A DNA stretch of 55,651 bases, from contig JBBPZZ010000139.1 in NCBI GenBank assembly GCA_038198445.1, forward strand, positions 1 to 55,651. The letters are read 5' to 3'. A program made the position numbers and the translations under genes. This document shows positions 33,199 to 41,350 of this stretch, piece by piece (within the stretch, counting starts at the first letter, position 1; each line of letters begins with the position of its first letter). The stretch comes from JACDDK01 sp038198445. Lineage in GTDB: Bacteria; Actinomycetota; Rubrobacteria; Rubrobacterales; Rubrobacteraceae. The notes below the pieces were generated by a model. The model was given only the letters and a program-made list of their open reading frames with translations. It had not been told where the DNA came from and searched no databases.

Positions 33199-34146
33199 TC
33201 AGAGGAGAGCTTTGATCTCCCCGACTTGCTCGCCGCCCAGGTCCCGCACCGGGATAGCGCGCGCCTCCCCAATGTCCACACCCCGCCGGGCCAGCGCCGC
33301 GAGGGCGGCGGGACGCACAGCCCGTCCCGAGCCGTCGGAGATCTTGATCGCCATCCCCCATCCTCCGGGACTTCCAGCGGCGAAGACGCCTTCGGCCCCA
33401 CTCTTCGCCACGAGACTTGTGGCTTCCATAACGGTTGTATCGAATCGGCCGGTCCCGGCGACCATGAAGGGATGATTCCGCATAGCATCCCGGACTTCGC
33501 GCGCGGCGTTCGCCAGTTCCGGGCTGAGTCTCTCCCCGGCCGAGAGCCGGGCGAATCCAGTTGCTAGGTTCCTAAGAGGCATGGCGAAAGCCGGCGCGCC
33601 ACAGCCATCTCCTCCGAGAACTATGGCGTCGCGCTCCACTCCGCAGACTTCGGCGATAAGCGTGAGTATCCACTGCTGTAACGGGTGACGCGGGTCCCTG
33701 TAACTCTCCGTGTCCCAGCCTTCGTGGACGCAGACGGCGAGCATCCCGGCGTGCTTGCCGGAACAGTTGCCGTGAATAGGGCGAGGCTCCTCTCCACCCT
33801 GAATGAGCTTCGCCGCGGCGGGCTCATACATCGGCGGATGCGCGCCGTTCTGGAGAGCCTCTTCCGAGAGACCGGCCTTGTCCAGTATCGAACGCACGGC
33901 GGCCATATGCCGCTCCTCGGCGTTGTGCGAGGCGCAGGCGACCGCCAGTTCCTCTTCAGTAAGTCCGAAGTCGCCGGCCACGCCGGAAAGGACGAGCGGC
34001 AACGCCTGAAAAGGTTTGGCAGAGGAACGGACGTACACGTAGCCGTCCGGGTCTCCACTAGCTTCGAGGACCTCGCCCTCGGGATCACAAACAGCGACGC
34101 GGCCGCGATGGAGACTCTCGATCAGCCCGCCTCGACGCACCTCCAC
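33199..34146 (-). CDS. L-asparaginase (rhizobial/thermolabile type, PF06089)
   Basis: A 315-residue asparaginase of the Rhizobium etli type, unrelated to E. coli AnsA/AnsB. Key blocks: VYVRSSAKPFQALPLV (Ser and Lys of the active site), ACASHNAEERH, GNCSGKHAGML and GGDGCGAPAFAMPL (cysteines that hold zinc in the family), and AGTGRFDTTVM. It converts asparagine to aspartate and ammonia. It lies 44 bp after an unknown gene; the upstream neighbour is an amidohydrolase. Confidence 0.92.
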   Translation of the reverse strand: MEVRRGGLIESLHRGRVAVCDPEGEVLEASGDPDGYVYVRSSAKPFQALPLVLSGVAGDFGLTEEELAVACASHNAEERHMAAVRSILDKAGLSEEALQNGAHPPMYEPAAAKLIQGGEEPRPIHGNCSGKHAGMLAVCVHEGWDTESYRDPRHPLQQWILTLIAEVCGVERDAIVLGGDGCGAPAFAMPLRNLATGFARLSAGERLSPELANAAREVRDAMRNHPFMVAGTGRFDTTVMEATSLVAKSGAEGVFAAGSPGGWGMAIKISDGSGRAVRPAALAALARRGVDIGEARAIPVRDLGGEQVGEIKALL

Positions 34147-34190
34147 GAGCGGAGTGTCTTCGGGACATCCAATGGACGAATGCTCCCTGT

Positions 34191-34514
34191 TCAGACCGGG
34201 GCCTCCGCAAGCCGGATGATATACAGGGCGATGAGGTCGTGCGCCACGCGCATGCGGGCCATCGCAGGCGGAAAGTCATCCGAGGCGTGGAACTCGCGGG
34301 CCTCGCCGACGAGGTCCCGGAGCTTCTTCAGAAGTTCTTCGTCTTTCCCGCCCGGTCCCTCGTGGCGGATGCTCGCTTCGACCATGCCCATTACTACGGG
34401 AGCGCGCGGACTATTCATCCACATCGAGAGGATCGCGCCGTCCAGGTAGCTGTTGATGCGGAGGAGATGGCCGACGCGGATCGCCGTAGACGCCGTCTCG
34501 TTTTCCTTTCTCAT
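34191..34514 (-). CDS. Hypothetical protein between amidohydrolase and asparaginase genes
   Basis: A 107-residue, probably all-helical soluble protein (TAIRVGHLLRINSYLDGAILSMWMN, then EELLKKLRDLVGEAREFH and MARMRVAHDLIALYIIRL). No family recognised. The ATG at 34514 overlaps the TGA of the amidohydrolase gene (ATGA), which supports both its start and its being real. Co-transcribed with its neighbours. Confidence 0.7.
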   Translation of the reverse strand: MRKENETASTAIRVGHLLRINSYLDGAILSMWMNSPRAPVVMGMVEASIRHEGPGGKDEELLKKLRDLVGEAREFHASDDFPPAMARMRVAHDLIALYIIRLAEAPV

Positions 34515-35344
34515 GGGAACCACCGCCGGATGTTGCCGTAGAGCAGTCCCGGCAAAGCCTCATCCGGCACACCCGCGGTCTCGGCGGCGGCGAGCGCCGC
34601 GTGCAGCGTGGAAGGGTAGTCTCCGTAGGGAATATCCGAGCCGTAGCAAATGCGCGCCGGGTCCAGGTAGCTGAAGAGGATATAGAGGTCTTTGGACCTT
34701 ACGACCGAAGTCTCGAAGAGGACGTTCTCGTGGCCCTCGAAGGCCCGGACGGCCTCCAGGACCTCCACCATCCCGGAGTGGCCCAGGATCAGACGAAGCT
34801 CGGGATGAGCGTCTATGGTCGGCAGAAGCGGCTCGACGATACGCTGCATCCCGAACCCCGCGTGGATCAAAACCGGAAGGTCCGCCGCCGCTGCCATCTC
34901 GAATAACCGAACTACCCGCGGCTCGTCCAGCTCGAACTTCTGGGAGACCGGGTGGAGCTTGAGCCCCTTGAAGCCGCGCTCCACGCACCGCCCGAACTCG
35001 GCCTCGTAGTCCAGATGCGGGTTCAGGCGGAAGAAGGGAACGAAGCGATCCGGCCGCTCCTCGTGGGCGTTCCAGACCACGTCGTTCGGTCCGGAGTAAT
35101 CATCGCGGGCGTTCGGGTCGTTTAGCGGGAAGACTATCGACCGGGTTACGCCGGCCGCATACATCCTTTCGTACAGCCCATCGCCAGTCATAGTCCGCGT
35201 GTCGACGTCGGCCCCGATGTGGGCGTGGGCGTCGAAAACCTCGACGCCTGACGGAATCTTCTCACGCACCCAAGCCCATATACCGGCCATGGCACCGCTC
35301 GTCAACGCCGAAAGGTCCTGCCCGCGTTCCGCCTCCGTAGCCAA
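34511..35344 (-). CDS. Amidohydrolase family protein (TIM-barrel metal hydrolase)
   Basis: A 277-residue amidohydrolase-2 type protein: EVFDAHAHIGAD (HxH metal ligands), GFKGLKLHPVSQKFELDE (lysine strand), LPVLIHAGFG, LILGHSGM (His) and ICYGSDIPYGDYP (Asp). Members are decarboxylases or lactonases; the substrate is not evident. Start TTG at 35344; a later ATG (MAGIWAWVREK) is possible. It heads the amidohydrolase-hypothetical-asparaginase group. Confidence 0.88.
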   Translation of the reverse strand: MATEAERGQDLSALTSGAMAGIWAWVREKIPSGVEVFDAHAHIGADVDTRTMTGDGLYERMYAAGVTRSIVFPLNDPNARDDYSGPNDVVWNAHEERPDRFVPFFRLNPHLDYEAEFGRCVERGFKGLKLHPVSQKFELDEPRVVRLFEMAAAADLPVLIHAGFGMQRIVEPLLPTIDAHPELRLILGHSGMVEVLEAVRAFEGHENVLFETSVVRSKDLYILFSYLDPARICYGSDIPYGDYPSTLHAALAAAETAGVPDEALPGLLYGNIRRWFP

Positions 35345-35517
35345 ATACGACCGCCGATCTACTCAAACAATCCTACGAATCACGCCCGTGCAATGTTAGC
35401 AGGCGCGGTATACAGTTGCCGTAATCCTCGGGGCTTACCGGGGATCTTCCCTGGCGAATCTACGAACTTCAGGTTAAAGGTGAGCAGGCATCGTCTAGCT
35501 CCAGAGCCGTAATCAAC

Positions 35518-36834
35518 TCAGTTCGCGGGATTAGCGTCCCGCCGCAGGGTGAGCATCGAGACGCGGGGACCGTCTACGTTCTTTACGTTCAGGGTGGCGC
35601 CTTCGGCTTCTACCGTATCGCCCGGCTCGGGCGGACGGCCCAGGGAGCCCAGGATGTATCCGCCAATGGTGTCGAAGTCTTCGTGGGGCAGGTCGAGGTC
35701 GAAGTGCTCGTTGACGTCGGTGATCGGGATGCGGCCGTCTATGGCGTAGAGGTCATCCCCAATCTTCTCGATTGCGGCCTCGCCCTCGTCGAACTCGTCC
35801 TGTATCTCTCCTACCAGCTCCTCCAGCACGTCTTCTATGGTGATAAGTCCCTCGACCGATCCCCACTCGTCAATGACTATCGCCATCTGGAGCTTGCGCT
35901 GCTGGAACTCCTTGAGGATCTCCTCGATGCGCTTGTTCTCGGGGATGACGAGGCACTCCCGGATCAGGGGCCGTATGTCGAAGCTCTCGGCTTCTTCCTT
36001 GGACGCCCGGAAGAGGTCTTTGACGTGTACCGCGCCCATGATGTGGTCCAGGTCTTCTTCGTAGACCGGATAGCGCGTATAGCGCCCGAAAGCCGCCTTT
36101 TCGGCAAGGTCCGAAAGCGGAGCATTACGCGGCAGCGCCTCGATGTCCGGCCGGGGGACCATGATCTCTCGGGCTACCGTGTCACCAAAGTCGAAGACGT
36201 TGTTAAGGTAGTCGCGTTCCTCCGGATCGAGGACGCCGGAGGCGGTTGAGGAAGAGATCATGATCCTAAGCTCCTCCTCCGAATGCGCCTCCATCTCCTC
36301 GCCGAGCCGGACGCCCCACGGCCGCAACACGAAGTTCGTCGAAGCGTTCACGAGCCACACGACCGGGCGGAAGATCAACATAAGCACCTTGAGGGGGCGG
36401 CTGATCCAGAGCGCCACGCCCTCCGCCCGCTGGATGGAGAAGTACTTGGGCGCCTGCTCCCCGAAGACGAGATGCGCGAACGTGATGAACGTGAACCCCA
36501 AAACCACCGCGATGATCCCGATGATCCGCTCGCTCGTTATTCCGACAGCCTCCAGCACAGGATGGATGAGATGCGACACCGCCGGCTCCCCGACCCAACC
36601 AAGCGCCAGGGAGGCCATAGTAATACCAACCTGGCTCGTAGAGAGATAAGAGTCGAGGTCGCGCAATGCCGCGTGGACCACGCTCGCCCTGGCGCTTCCC
36701 TCCTGTTCGAGCTGCACGATGCGGGACTCGCGGACCCGAACCAGCGCAAACTCCGCCGCCACGAAAAAGGCGTTCAATCCGACCAGGAACAGGGCCAGAA
36801 GGAGGTTAAGCCAGGATAAAAGAGGCTCCGGCAC
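35518..36834 (-). CDS. CNNM/CorC-type hemolysin family transporter
   Basis: A 438-residue membrane protein. The N-terminal DUF21 domain has about four helices (NLLLALFLVGLNAFFVAAEFALVRVRESRI; GEQAPKYFSIQRAEGVALW), the middle is a CBS pair (about 205-330; RYTRYPVYEEDLDHIMGAVHVKDL, MAIVIDEWGSVEGLITIEDVLEELVGEI), and the C-terminal CorC_HlyC domain holds DINEHFDLDLPHEDFDTIGG. Related proteins export magnesium or cobalt; haemolysis is an old misnomer. Single gene. Confidence 0.95.
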   Translation of the reverse strand: MPEPLLSWLNLLLALFLVGLNAFFVAAEFALVRVRESRIVQLEQEGSARASVVHAALRDLDSYLSTSQVGITMASLALGWVGEPAVSHLIHPVLEAVGITSERIIGIIAVVLGFTFITFAHLVFGEQAPKYFSIQRAEGVALWISRPLKVLMLIFRPVVWLVNASTNFVLRPWGVRLGEEMEAHSEEELRIMISSSTASGVLDPEERDYLNNVFDFGDTVAREIMVPRPDIEALPRNAPLSDLAEKAAFGRYTRYPVYEEDLDHIMGAVHVKDLFRASKEEAESFDIRPLIRECLVIPENKRIEEILKEFQQRKLQMAIVIDEWGSVEGLITIEDVLEELVGEIQDEFDEGEAAIEKIGDDLYAIDGRIPITDVNEHFDLDLPHEDFDTIGGYILGSLGRPPEPGDTVEAEGATLNVKNVDGPRVSMLTLRRDANPAN

Positions 36835-36978
36835 GGTTAGAAACTCACGACGATGGTGAGACCGTGGCTGGCGGGCGGGGTGCGTTTAGGATAAGGATAG
36901 TCCATCGTGTTACGAACGGGATTATACCGCAGCCCACTATCGCCGGACAGGTCTAGGGGAAATCCGGTTCTCAGTGGT

Positions 36979-38019
36979 CTAGATCAGGGTGATCGCGAAG
37001 TAGATCAGGGCGGCCACGAGCGCCGCCGCGGGGATCGTCATGAGCCAGGCCAGCACGATGGAAGATACCGTCTGGAGGTTCAAACCTTTGCGGGTGTGCT
37101 CGCTCACCGTAGCCCCCGCCACGGCCGAGTTGAGAACATGAGTAGTCGAGACCGGCGCACCGAAGCGGCTACCCACGAGGATGACCGCGGCCGCCGCCAG
37201 TTGCGCCCCGAAGCCCTGGACGTGGGTGAAGCCGGAGCCACTGATCTTCTCCCCCACGGTACGGATGATGCGCCAGCCCCCGATCATGGTCCCGAGCCCG
37301 ATTGCCGTCGCTGAAGTGACTACCACCCAGAACGGCACGCCCGCCTCTTGCGAACGTCCGAACTCGGCGATTAGGATGAGCGTTATGACTCCCATCGTCT
37401 TCTGCCCGTCGTTCGAGCCATGCGAGAAAGAGACCGCCGCCCCGGAGAGAATAGTCAACCACCGGAAGACTTTCGGTGGCTGCGTACCGTTTATATAATT
37501 ACTCGGAGGCGCGTAACCCCTGGAGGTGGAGTGCCGGTTCGAAAGTATCCGGGAGAAGCGGGTAATCGCCCACCCCAGCGCCAGTCCCAGAACAGGAGAG
37601 ACCAGAAGGGCCAGAATGATCTGGGTAAGCGCACCCCAATACACCCCGTCGAGCCAGTTGGCCGCAAGACCCGCTCCGAACAAACTCCCCACCAGCGTAT
37701 GCGAGCTGGACACCGGAAGCCCAAAGTACCAGGTCCCTAAATTCCACACCAGTCCGGCGACCAGCGCGGCAAGGATCAACTGTATAGTCACTTTGTCCTC
37801 GGGGATGACCTTGGTAATGACCATCGCTACCGCGGTTCCGACTATGACCGCACCCAGGAAGTTCAGCACGCCGCTCATGATGATAGCGTCGCGCCCCTTC
37901 ATCGCCCTGGAGTAGATAATGGTTGCCACTGCGTTCGCGGTGTCGTGGAAGCCGTTCACGAAGTCGAAGGCGTAAGCTAGAGCTATAGCGATCAACGCGA
38001 GGATCAAAGCTCCATCCAT
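36979..38019 (-). CDS. pitA: Low-affinity inorganic phosphate transporter
   Basis: A 346-residue PiT family permease with two inverted repeats: signature NGFHDTANAVATIIYS near the N-terminus and FSHGSNDGQKTMGVI in the second half, with about ten membrane helices. It imports metal-phosphate with protons. The ATG at 38019 is chosen because GGAGG lies 10 nt upstream; the TTG three codons earlier sits too close to that site. A TATAGT and an 11-bp phased PHO-box array precede it, so it is probably induced by phosphate starvation, unusual for PitA. Confidence 0.95.
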   Translation of the reverse strand: MDGALILALIAIALAYAFDFVNGFHDTANAVATIIYSRAMKGRDAIIMSGVLNFLGAVIVGTAVAMVITKVIPEDKVTIQLILAALVAGLVWNLGTWYFGLPVSSSHTLVGSLFGAGLAANWLDGVYWGALTQIILALLVSPVLGLALGWAITRFSRILSNRHSTSRGYAPPSNYINGTQPPKVFRWLTILSGAAVSFSHGSNDGQKTMGVITLILIAEFGRSQEAGVPFWVVVTSATAIGLGTMIGGWRIIRTVGEKISGSGFTHVQGFGAQLAAAAVILVGSRFGAPVSTTHVLNSAVAGATVSEHTRKGLNLQTVSSIVLAWLMTIPAAALVAALIYFAITLI

Positions 38020-38365
38020 CCCTTCCAAGCCTCCCTTGTCAAACCCGCCACACTATAACCAGATAACATGGATTTAACATATCCCGGCACGAGGGTTTAC
38101 GTGGATTTAACACGAATTTCACTTTCGTGTAACATAAACTCCAAGACTGTTTGCGGGACGGTAAGGTTCCCTCGCTTACGCTTCCGGCAGTGAGCGTTTC
38201 CTTACATTCGTCGTTTGCGAGAGTATCTTCCGGGTGATTATCCCTTTGATCTAGGGGGTACGCTCGCGTCTCGCACGTCATGGATCTCCGGGATGAGAGC
38301 GGATCCTCTCTCTTCACTAGATGCTCCGTGCTCCCCTTTTAGGCCTACGGGACTACACACCGCAC
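38020..38365. other. Intergenic region between pit and the TolB-like gene
   Basis: This 346-bp gap holds the pit promoter and PHO-box array in its first 115 bp. The rest (about 38140-38365) shows no gene: a 92-codon minus-strand ORF crosses the array and has no plausible composition. No terminator hairpin for the TolB-like gene was found. Confidence 0.5.
38052..38134. promoter_or_regulatory. PHO-box array with pit promoter
   Basis: Read on the plus strand, TT(A/T/C)ACA-like hexamers occur in 11-bp phase: ATAACA (38063), TTAACA (38074), none at 38085, TTTACG (38096), TTAACA (38107), TTCACT (38118), GTAACA (38129). Hexamers at 11-bp spacing are the binding pattern of PhoP-type response regulators. 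On the minus strand TATAGT (38057-38052) forms a minus-10 for pit, and the TTAACA at 38074 falls where the minus-35 would be, as at activated promoters. Confidence 0.75.
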
Positions 38366-39166
38366 CTACCGGACCACCTTGAAGCTCCAGGTCTGTGCCT
38401 TACCCAACCCCGAGTCATCGCGTGCTGTCACCCTCACCTCATGGGAGCCGAAGGAGAGATTGCTGACGGGAACATACCTGAGCCTGTCGGTGGACCGGTC
38501 GTAGGAGAAGTTATTCCTTGCTACCGCCTTGCCGTCGAGCCTTAGCGTTATGCCCGTCTCGGAGAGGTCGGTCTGCGTGTCCGAGATCTTCGCGGCTATA
38601 GCGGGGGTACGGTCGGTCGTGGTCGAGCCTGGTGCAGGACGGCGGGAGGCGATGGTAGGTGAGGTGTTGGGCTGCCACTCGAGGGCGAGGCCGCCCCCGG
38701 TCGTCAGGAGCGTCCGGTTGGAGCCGTCGGCATTTGCAGTATAGATCCCACCTCCATTATAGAAAGCTATCTTCTTACCGTCGGGCGACCAGGATGGGCT
38801 ACTCTCATCCGTCGGGGAATTGGTGATGTTTGTCTGCCCGGACCCGTCAGCGTTCATGGTGTAAATCTCATCGTCGAGAATATTGTCATGGTAGCGAAAT
38901 CTCTCGAAAGCTATCTTGGTCCCATCAGGCGACCAAGCGGGCGTCACATCGTCCCACGGATTATGGGTCAGGCGTGTCTGGTCCGATCCGTCGGTGTTCA
39001 TGGTGTAGATCTCGCGGTTGCCGTCGCGCCTGCTCACGAAGGCTATCTTGCCGTTCTTGCCGGGGAAGGCAGCCTCAGCAGGTTTCTGAATCGTCAGCAG
39101 AGCCAAAAGGCTCACGGCCAACACCATCGCCGTCGCCATCCATGAGTAGGAGAATGTTCTCGCCAT
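38366..39166 (-). CDS. Secreted TolB/PD40-type beta-propeller protein with C-terminal Ig-like domain
   Basis: A 266-residue exported protein. Signal peptide (MATAMVLAVSLLALLTIQKPAEAA), then three PD40 repeats (AFVSRRDGNREIYTMNTDGS; PAWSPDGTKIAFER; PSWSPDGKKIAFYNGGGIYTANADGS), and a C-terminal Ig-like fold (SNLSFGSHEVRVTARDDSGLGKAQTWSFKVVR). Three repeats are too few for a closed propeller, so it may oligomerise or be a shortened form. The ATG follows CGAAGGA. Role unknown. Confidence 0.85.
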   Translation of the reverse strand: MARTFSYSWMATAMVLAVSLLALLTIQKPAEAAFPGKNGKIAFVSRRDGNREIYTMNTDGSDQTRLTHNPWDDVTPAWSPDGTKIAFERFRYHDNILDDEIYTMNADGSGQTNITNSPTDESSPSWSPDGKKIAFYNGGGIYTANADGSNRTLLTTGGGLALEWQPNTSPTIASRRPAPGSTTTDRTPAIAAKISDTQTDLSETGITLRLDGKAVARNNFSYDRSTDRLRYVPVSNLSFGSHEVRVTARDDSGLGKAQTWSFKVVR

Positions 39167-39184
39167 GTAGCCATCCTTCGCACA

Positions 39185-39218
39185 GGAGCGGGGATGGGGA
39201 GGATCGAACCCCCGCCCC
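39185..39218 (-). other. tRNA-3-prime-half-like element (T-arm plus acceptor strand)
   Basis: On the minus strand GGGGG-TTCGATC-CTCCC forms a canonical T-arm with the TTCGATC loop, directly followed by CATCCCC as a 3-prime acceptor strand. The matching 5-prime strand GGGGATG and the D and anticodon arms are not found within 250 bp upstream on that strand, and no tmRNA tag frame is seen. It could be a tRNA fragment left by an integration event, or chance pairing. No CCA is encoded. Confidence 0.35.
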
Positions 39219-39423
39219 TTTTACGCAACGCAAGAATCATACTAGCGAGCACGAGCGAGGCGCATCGTCAGAAAGGGTGGTTTGTTGCTACCCAAAAGTG
39301 CTAAAGAAGTGCTAGGGTATTCTGCCCCGAAGACAGAGGCGGGGTGGCGACGCTAGAGTTCTGCTGTAAGGATTAGAGAGTACGAGCATCGCACCCCTGC
39401 GTCGAAGAGATAATTGCCATCTT

Positions 39424-39451
39424 TTGCAAAACCGGATGCCGCAGGTATAGT
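39424..39451 (+). promoter_or_regulatory. Promoter of the DUF4015 gene (leaderless)
   Basis: TTGCAA, 16 bp, TATAGT. The minus-10 ends 7 nt before the GTG start at 39459, so the transcript would begin at or next to the start codon. No ribosome site precedes the GTG. Confidence 0.55.
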
Positions 39452-39458
39452 GTCACCT

Positions 39459-40652
39459 GTGTATACGAGCCGCCGACGCCGTCGCTACCGCCAGCGCAGA
39501 CTGCTGGTGGTTGGATTGTTCCTTATCGTGCTGATCCCCGCGCTCCTGGGATTCATGAAGCTCACCAGTTCGAATCCGCAGTCCGCGCAGGCAAAGCCTG
39601 TCAACCTGACACGGGTCTCGACGCCAATGACGGACTCTATTGCGGCGCCGGAATCCAGGGACTATCCCGACGCTATCAAGGGAATCTACCTGACCGCCCC
39701 CACAGCCGCCTCGCCCTACCTGAACCAGTACCTCGACCTGCTTGACCGCACGGAGTTGAACGCCGTCGTCATAGACGTTAAGGACGTTACGGGGGAGGTG
39801 CTATATCCATCCCAGGTACCGCTGGCGAAAGAGATCGGCGCGACCCGCGATACGCTGCCGGACCTGAAGTCTCTGGTAGCGAAGCTCAAGGAACATCACG
39901 TGTACGCTATCGCCCGCGTGGCGACCTTCGAGGACGATATCCTTCCGCGCGAACGTCCAGACCTGGCCGTTACCGACTCGTCTACCGGAGGGCCATGGAC
40001 GAACTACGCCGACGGCGCGTGGTCCAGCGTCTACCAGAAAGAGGTCTGGAAGTACAACGTAGACGTGGCGAAGGAGGCCGCCGACGCGGGGTTCGACGAG
40101 GTCCAGTTCGACTACGTCCGCTTCCCTTCGGACGGTCCGATGGAGACTGTTGACTACGGTAAAGAGACCTTCCCGACTCAGGCGGACGCGCTCGCGGGGT
40201 TCCTCAAGTACGCGCACGATGAGCTCAAACCGCGCGGGGTAAGGGTGGCGGCGGACGTATTCGGGCTCGCCGCCACGGACGACGGGGCCGGCGTGGGCCA
40301 GTACATCGACAAGCTGGCCCCCAACCTCGACGTTATATGCCCGATGGTCTACCCGTCGCATTTCCCATCCGGGAGCTACGGGTACACGGACCCCAACTCC
40401 AAGCCCTACGAAATTATCAAGAACGCGTTAGCCGACTTCAAGAAAAAGACCGACCCTGTAAACCCAAACATAGAGATACGGCCCTGGCTCCAGGACTTTG
40501 ACCTCGGAACACCGCACTACGGTCCTGATGAGATAGAGGCCCAGATGAAGTCCACCTACGACTCGGGCGAGACGGGCTGGCTCCTGTGGAACGCAGGCAA
40601 CGTGTACACCGACGGCGCCCTCCAGCCCGAGGACACCGCGAGCGCCAACTAG
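39459..40652 (+). CDS. Putative glycoside hydrolase (DUF4015/GH13-like barrel) with N-terminal membrane anchor
   Basis: A 397-residue protein: a basic start (SRRRRRYRQRRLL), one transmembrane helix (about 14-32), then a TIM-barrel domain of the DUF4015 family, with AIKGIYLTAPTAASPYLNQYLDL, VIDVKDVTGEVLYPSQV, FDEVQFDYVRFPSDGP (likely acidic catalytic site) and VAADVFGLAATDDG, ICPMVYPSHFP, IRPWLQDF. The substrate is unknown; the family is often found in spore or cell-wall contexts. The GTG at 39459 is preferred over the TTG at 39414 because a promoter ends just upstream. A hairpin terminator follows. Confidence 0.9.
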   Translation: MYTSRRRRRYRQRRLLVVGLFLIVLIPALLGFMKLTSSNPQSAQAKPVNLTRVSTPMTDSIAAPESRDYPDAIKGIYLTAPTAASPYLNQYLDLLDRTELNAVVIDVKDVTGEVLYPSQVPLAKEIGATRDTLPDLKSLVAKLKEHHVYAIARVATFEDDILPRERPDLAVTDSSTGGPWTNYADGAWSSVYQKEVWKYNVDVAKEAADAGFDEVQFDYVRFPSDGPMETVDYGKETFPTQADALAGFLKYAHDELKPRGVRVAADVFGLAATDDGAGVGQYIDKLAPNLDVICPMVYPSHFPSGSYGYTDPNSKPYEIIKNALADFKKKTDPVNPNIEIRPWLQDFDLGTPHYGPDEIEAQMKSTYDSGETGWLLWNAGNVYTDGALQPEDTASAN

Positions 40653-40654
40653 AA

Positions 40655-40684
40655 AGAGGCCCGGTCTGCGTAGACCAGGCCTCT
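40655..40684. terminator. Hairpin terminator between DUF4015 and ferritin-like genes
   Basis: AGAGGCC-c-GGTCT, loop GCGT, AGACC-a-GGCCTCT: 12 paired bases with one mismatch, 2 bp after the DUF4015 stop and 27 bp from the end of the convergent ferritin-like gene. No long T-run follows, but the position suggests a terminator serving both genes. Confidence 0.7.
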
Positions 40685-40711
40685 GTGTAACGCTATTCGG
40701 ATCCGGCTTCT

Positions 40712-41221
40712 CTAGGCCAGTCCCTCAGCCTCGTACTCGCGGAGGAAGCCCTCGAAGAGCTTGCGGTGGCCCTGTTCGTCGCGCAAGATGGCTATAACCA
40801 TGTCCTGCGTAACCGGGTCAACCTCCTCGGTGACCTCGATGAGGTGGGTGTAATGTTCGATGGCCCCCGTCTCCGCCTCGATCACGCCCTTAATAACGTG
40901 AACGACATCGACCTGATCCTCGGGCGGCTGCAGGAACGGCTGCTCGGCCTTGAACTCGATCGAGCTCGGCACCACACCGTAAAGCTCTTTGATGCGCGCC
41001 GCGAAGTCCTGCGCGTGCTGCAACTCCTCCTGGATGTCCTCCTCAAGGGACTCTTTGATCTCCTGGGCGCGGACGCCATCCGGGTTGGTCGAGTTGGTGA
41101 CGTAGTTGATCACCGTCTCCAGCTCCATGAAGTACGCTTTTTTCAGAAGCTCGACTATCTCCTCGCGCTTCTCCGCCATCTCCTCGGAAAGAATGCCTTC
41201 GCTTCCTCTGTTGGTCTGCAC
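40712..41221 (-). CDS. Ferritin-like protein (bacterioferritin/Dps-like)
   Basis: A 169-residue four-helix-bundle protein. Di-iron ligands fit E in YFMELETVINYVTNS, EELQHAQDFAARI (ExxH), E in VIEAETGAIEHYTHLI and ILRDEQGHRKLFEGFL (ExxH). It is related to the bacterioferritin-like group in actinobacteria; storage or peroxide detoxification is likely. The GTG at 41221 is chosen because TTAGGAGG lies 10 nt upstream; an upstream GTG at 41263 would put that site inside the gene. Confidence 0.88.
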   Translation of the reverse strand: MQTNRGSEGILSEEMAEKREEIVELLKKAYFMELETVINYVTNSTNPDGVRAQEIKESLEEDIQEELQHAQDFAARIKELYGVVPSSIEFKAEQPFLQPPEDQVDVVHVIKGVIEAETGAIEHYTHLIEVTEEVDPVTQDMVIAILRDEQGHRKLFEGFLREYEAEGLA

Positions 41222-41350
41222 GTTTTCTCGACCTCCTAATTTCTCTCGTTTCGACACACTCACACTTTACCCCGGCGAACCGCGGACAAACGTGAACTTG
41301 GGAACACGAATCACCGGGCCATCAGCGACTTTCCACGCGCACTTCGCCTC

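Noticed and set aside
38039..38317. 92-codon minus-strand ORF upstream of pit
   Set aside because: It runs across the phased PHO-box array, where coding is unlikely; composition is not protein-like.
39189..39425. tmRNA gene on the minus strand
   Set aside because: The T-arm and a TTCGAC segment are present, but no tag reading frame ending in a stop and no pairing 5-prime acceptor strand were found.
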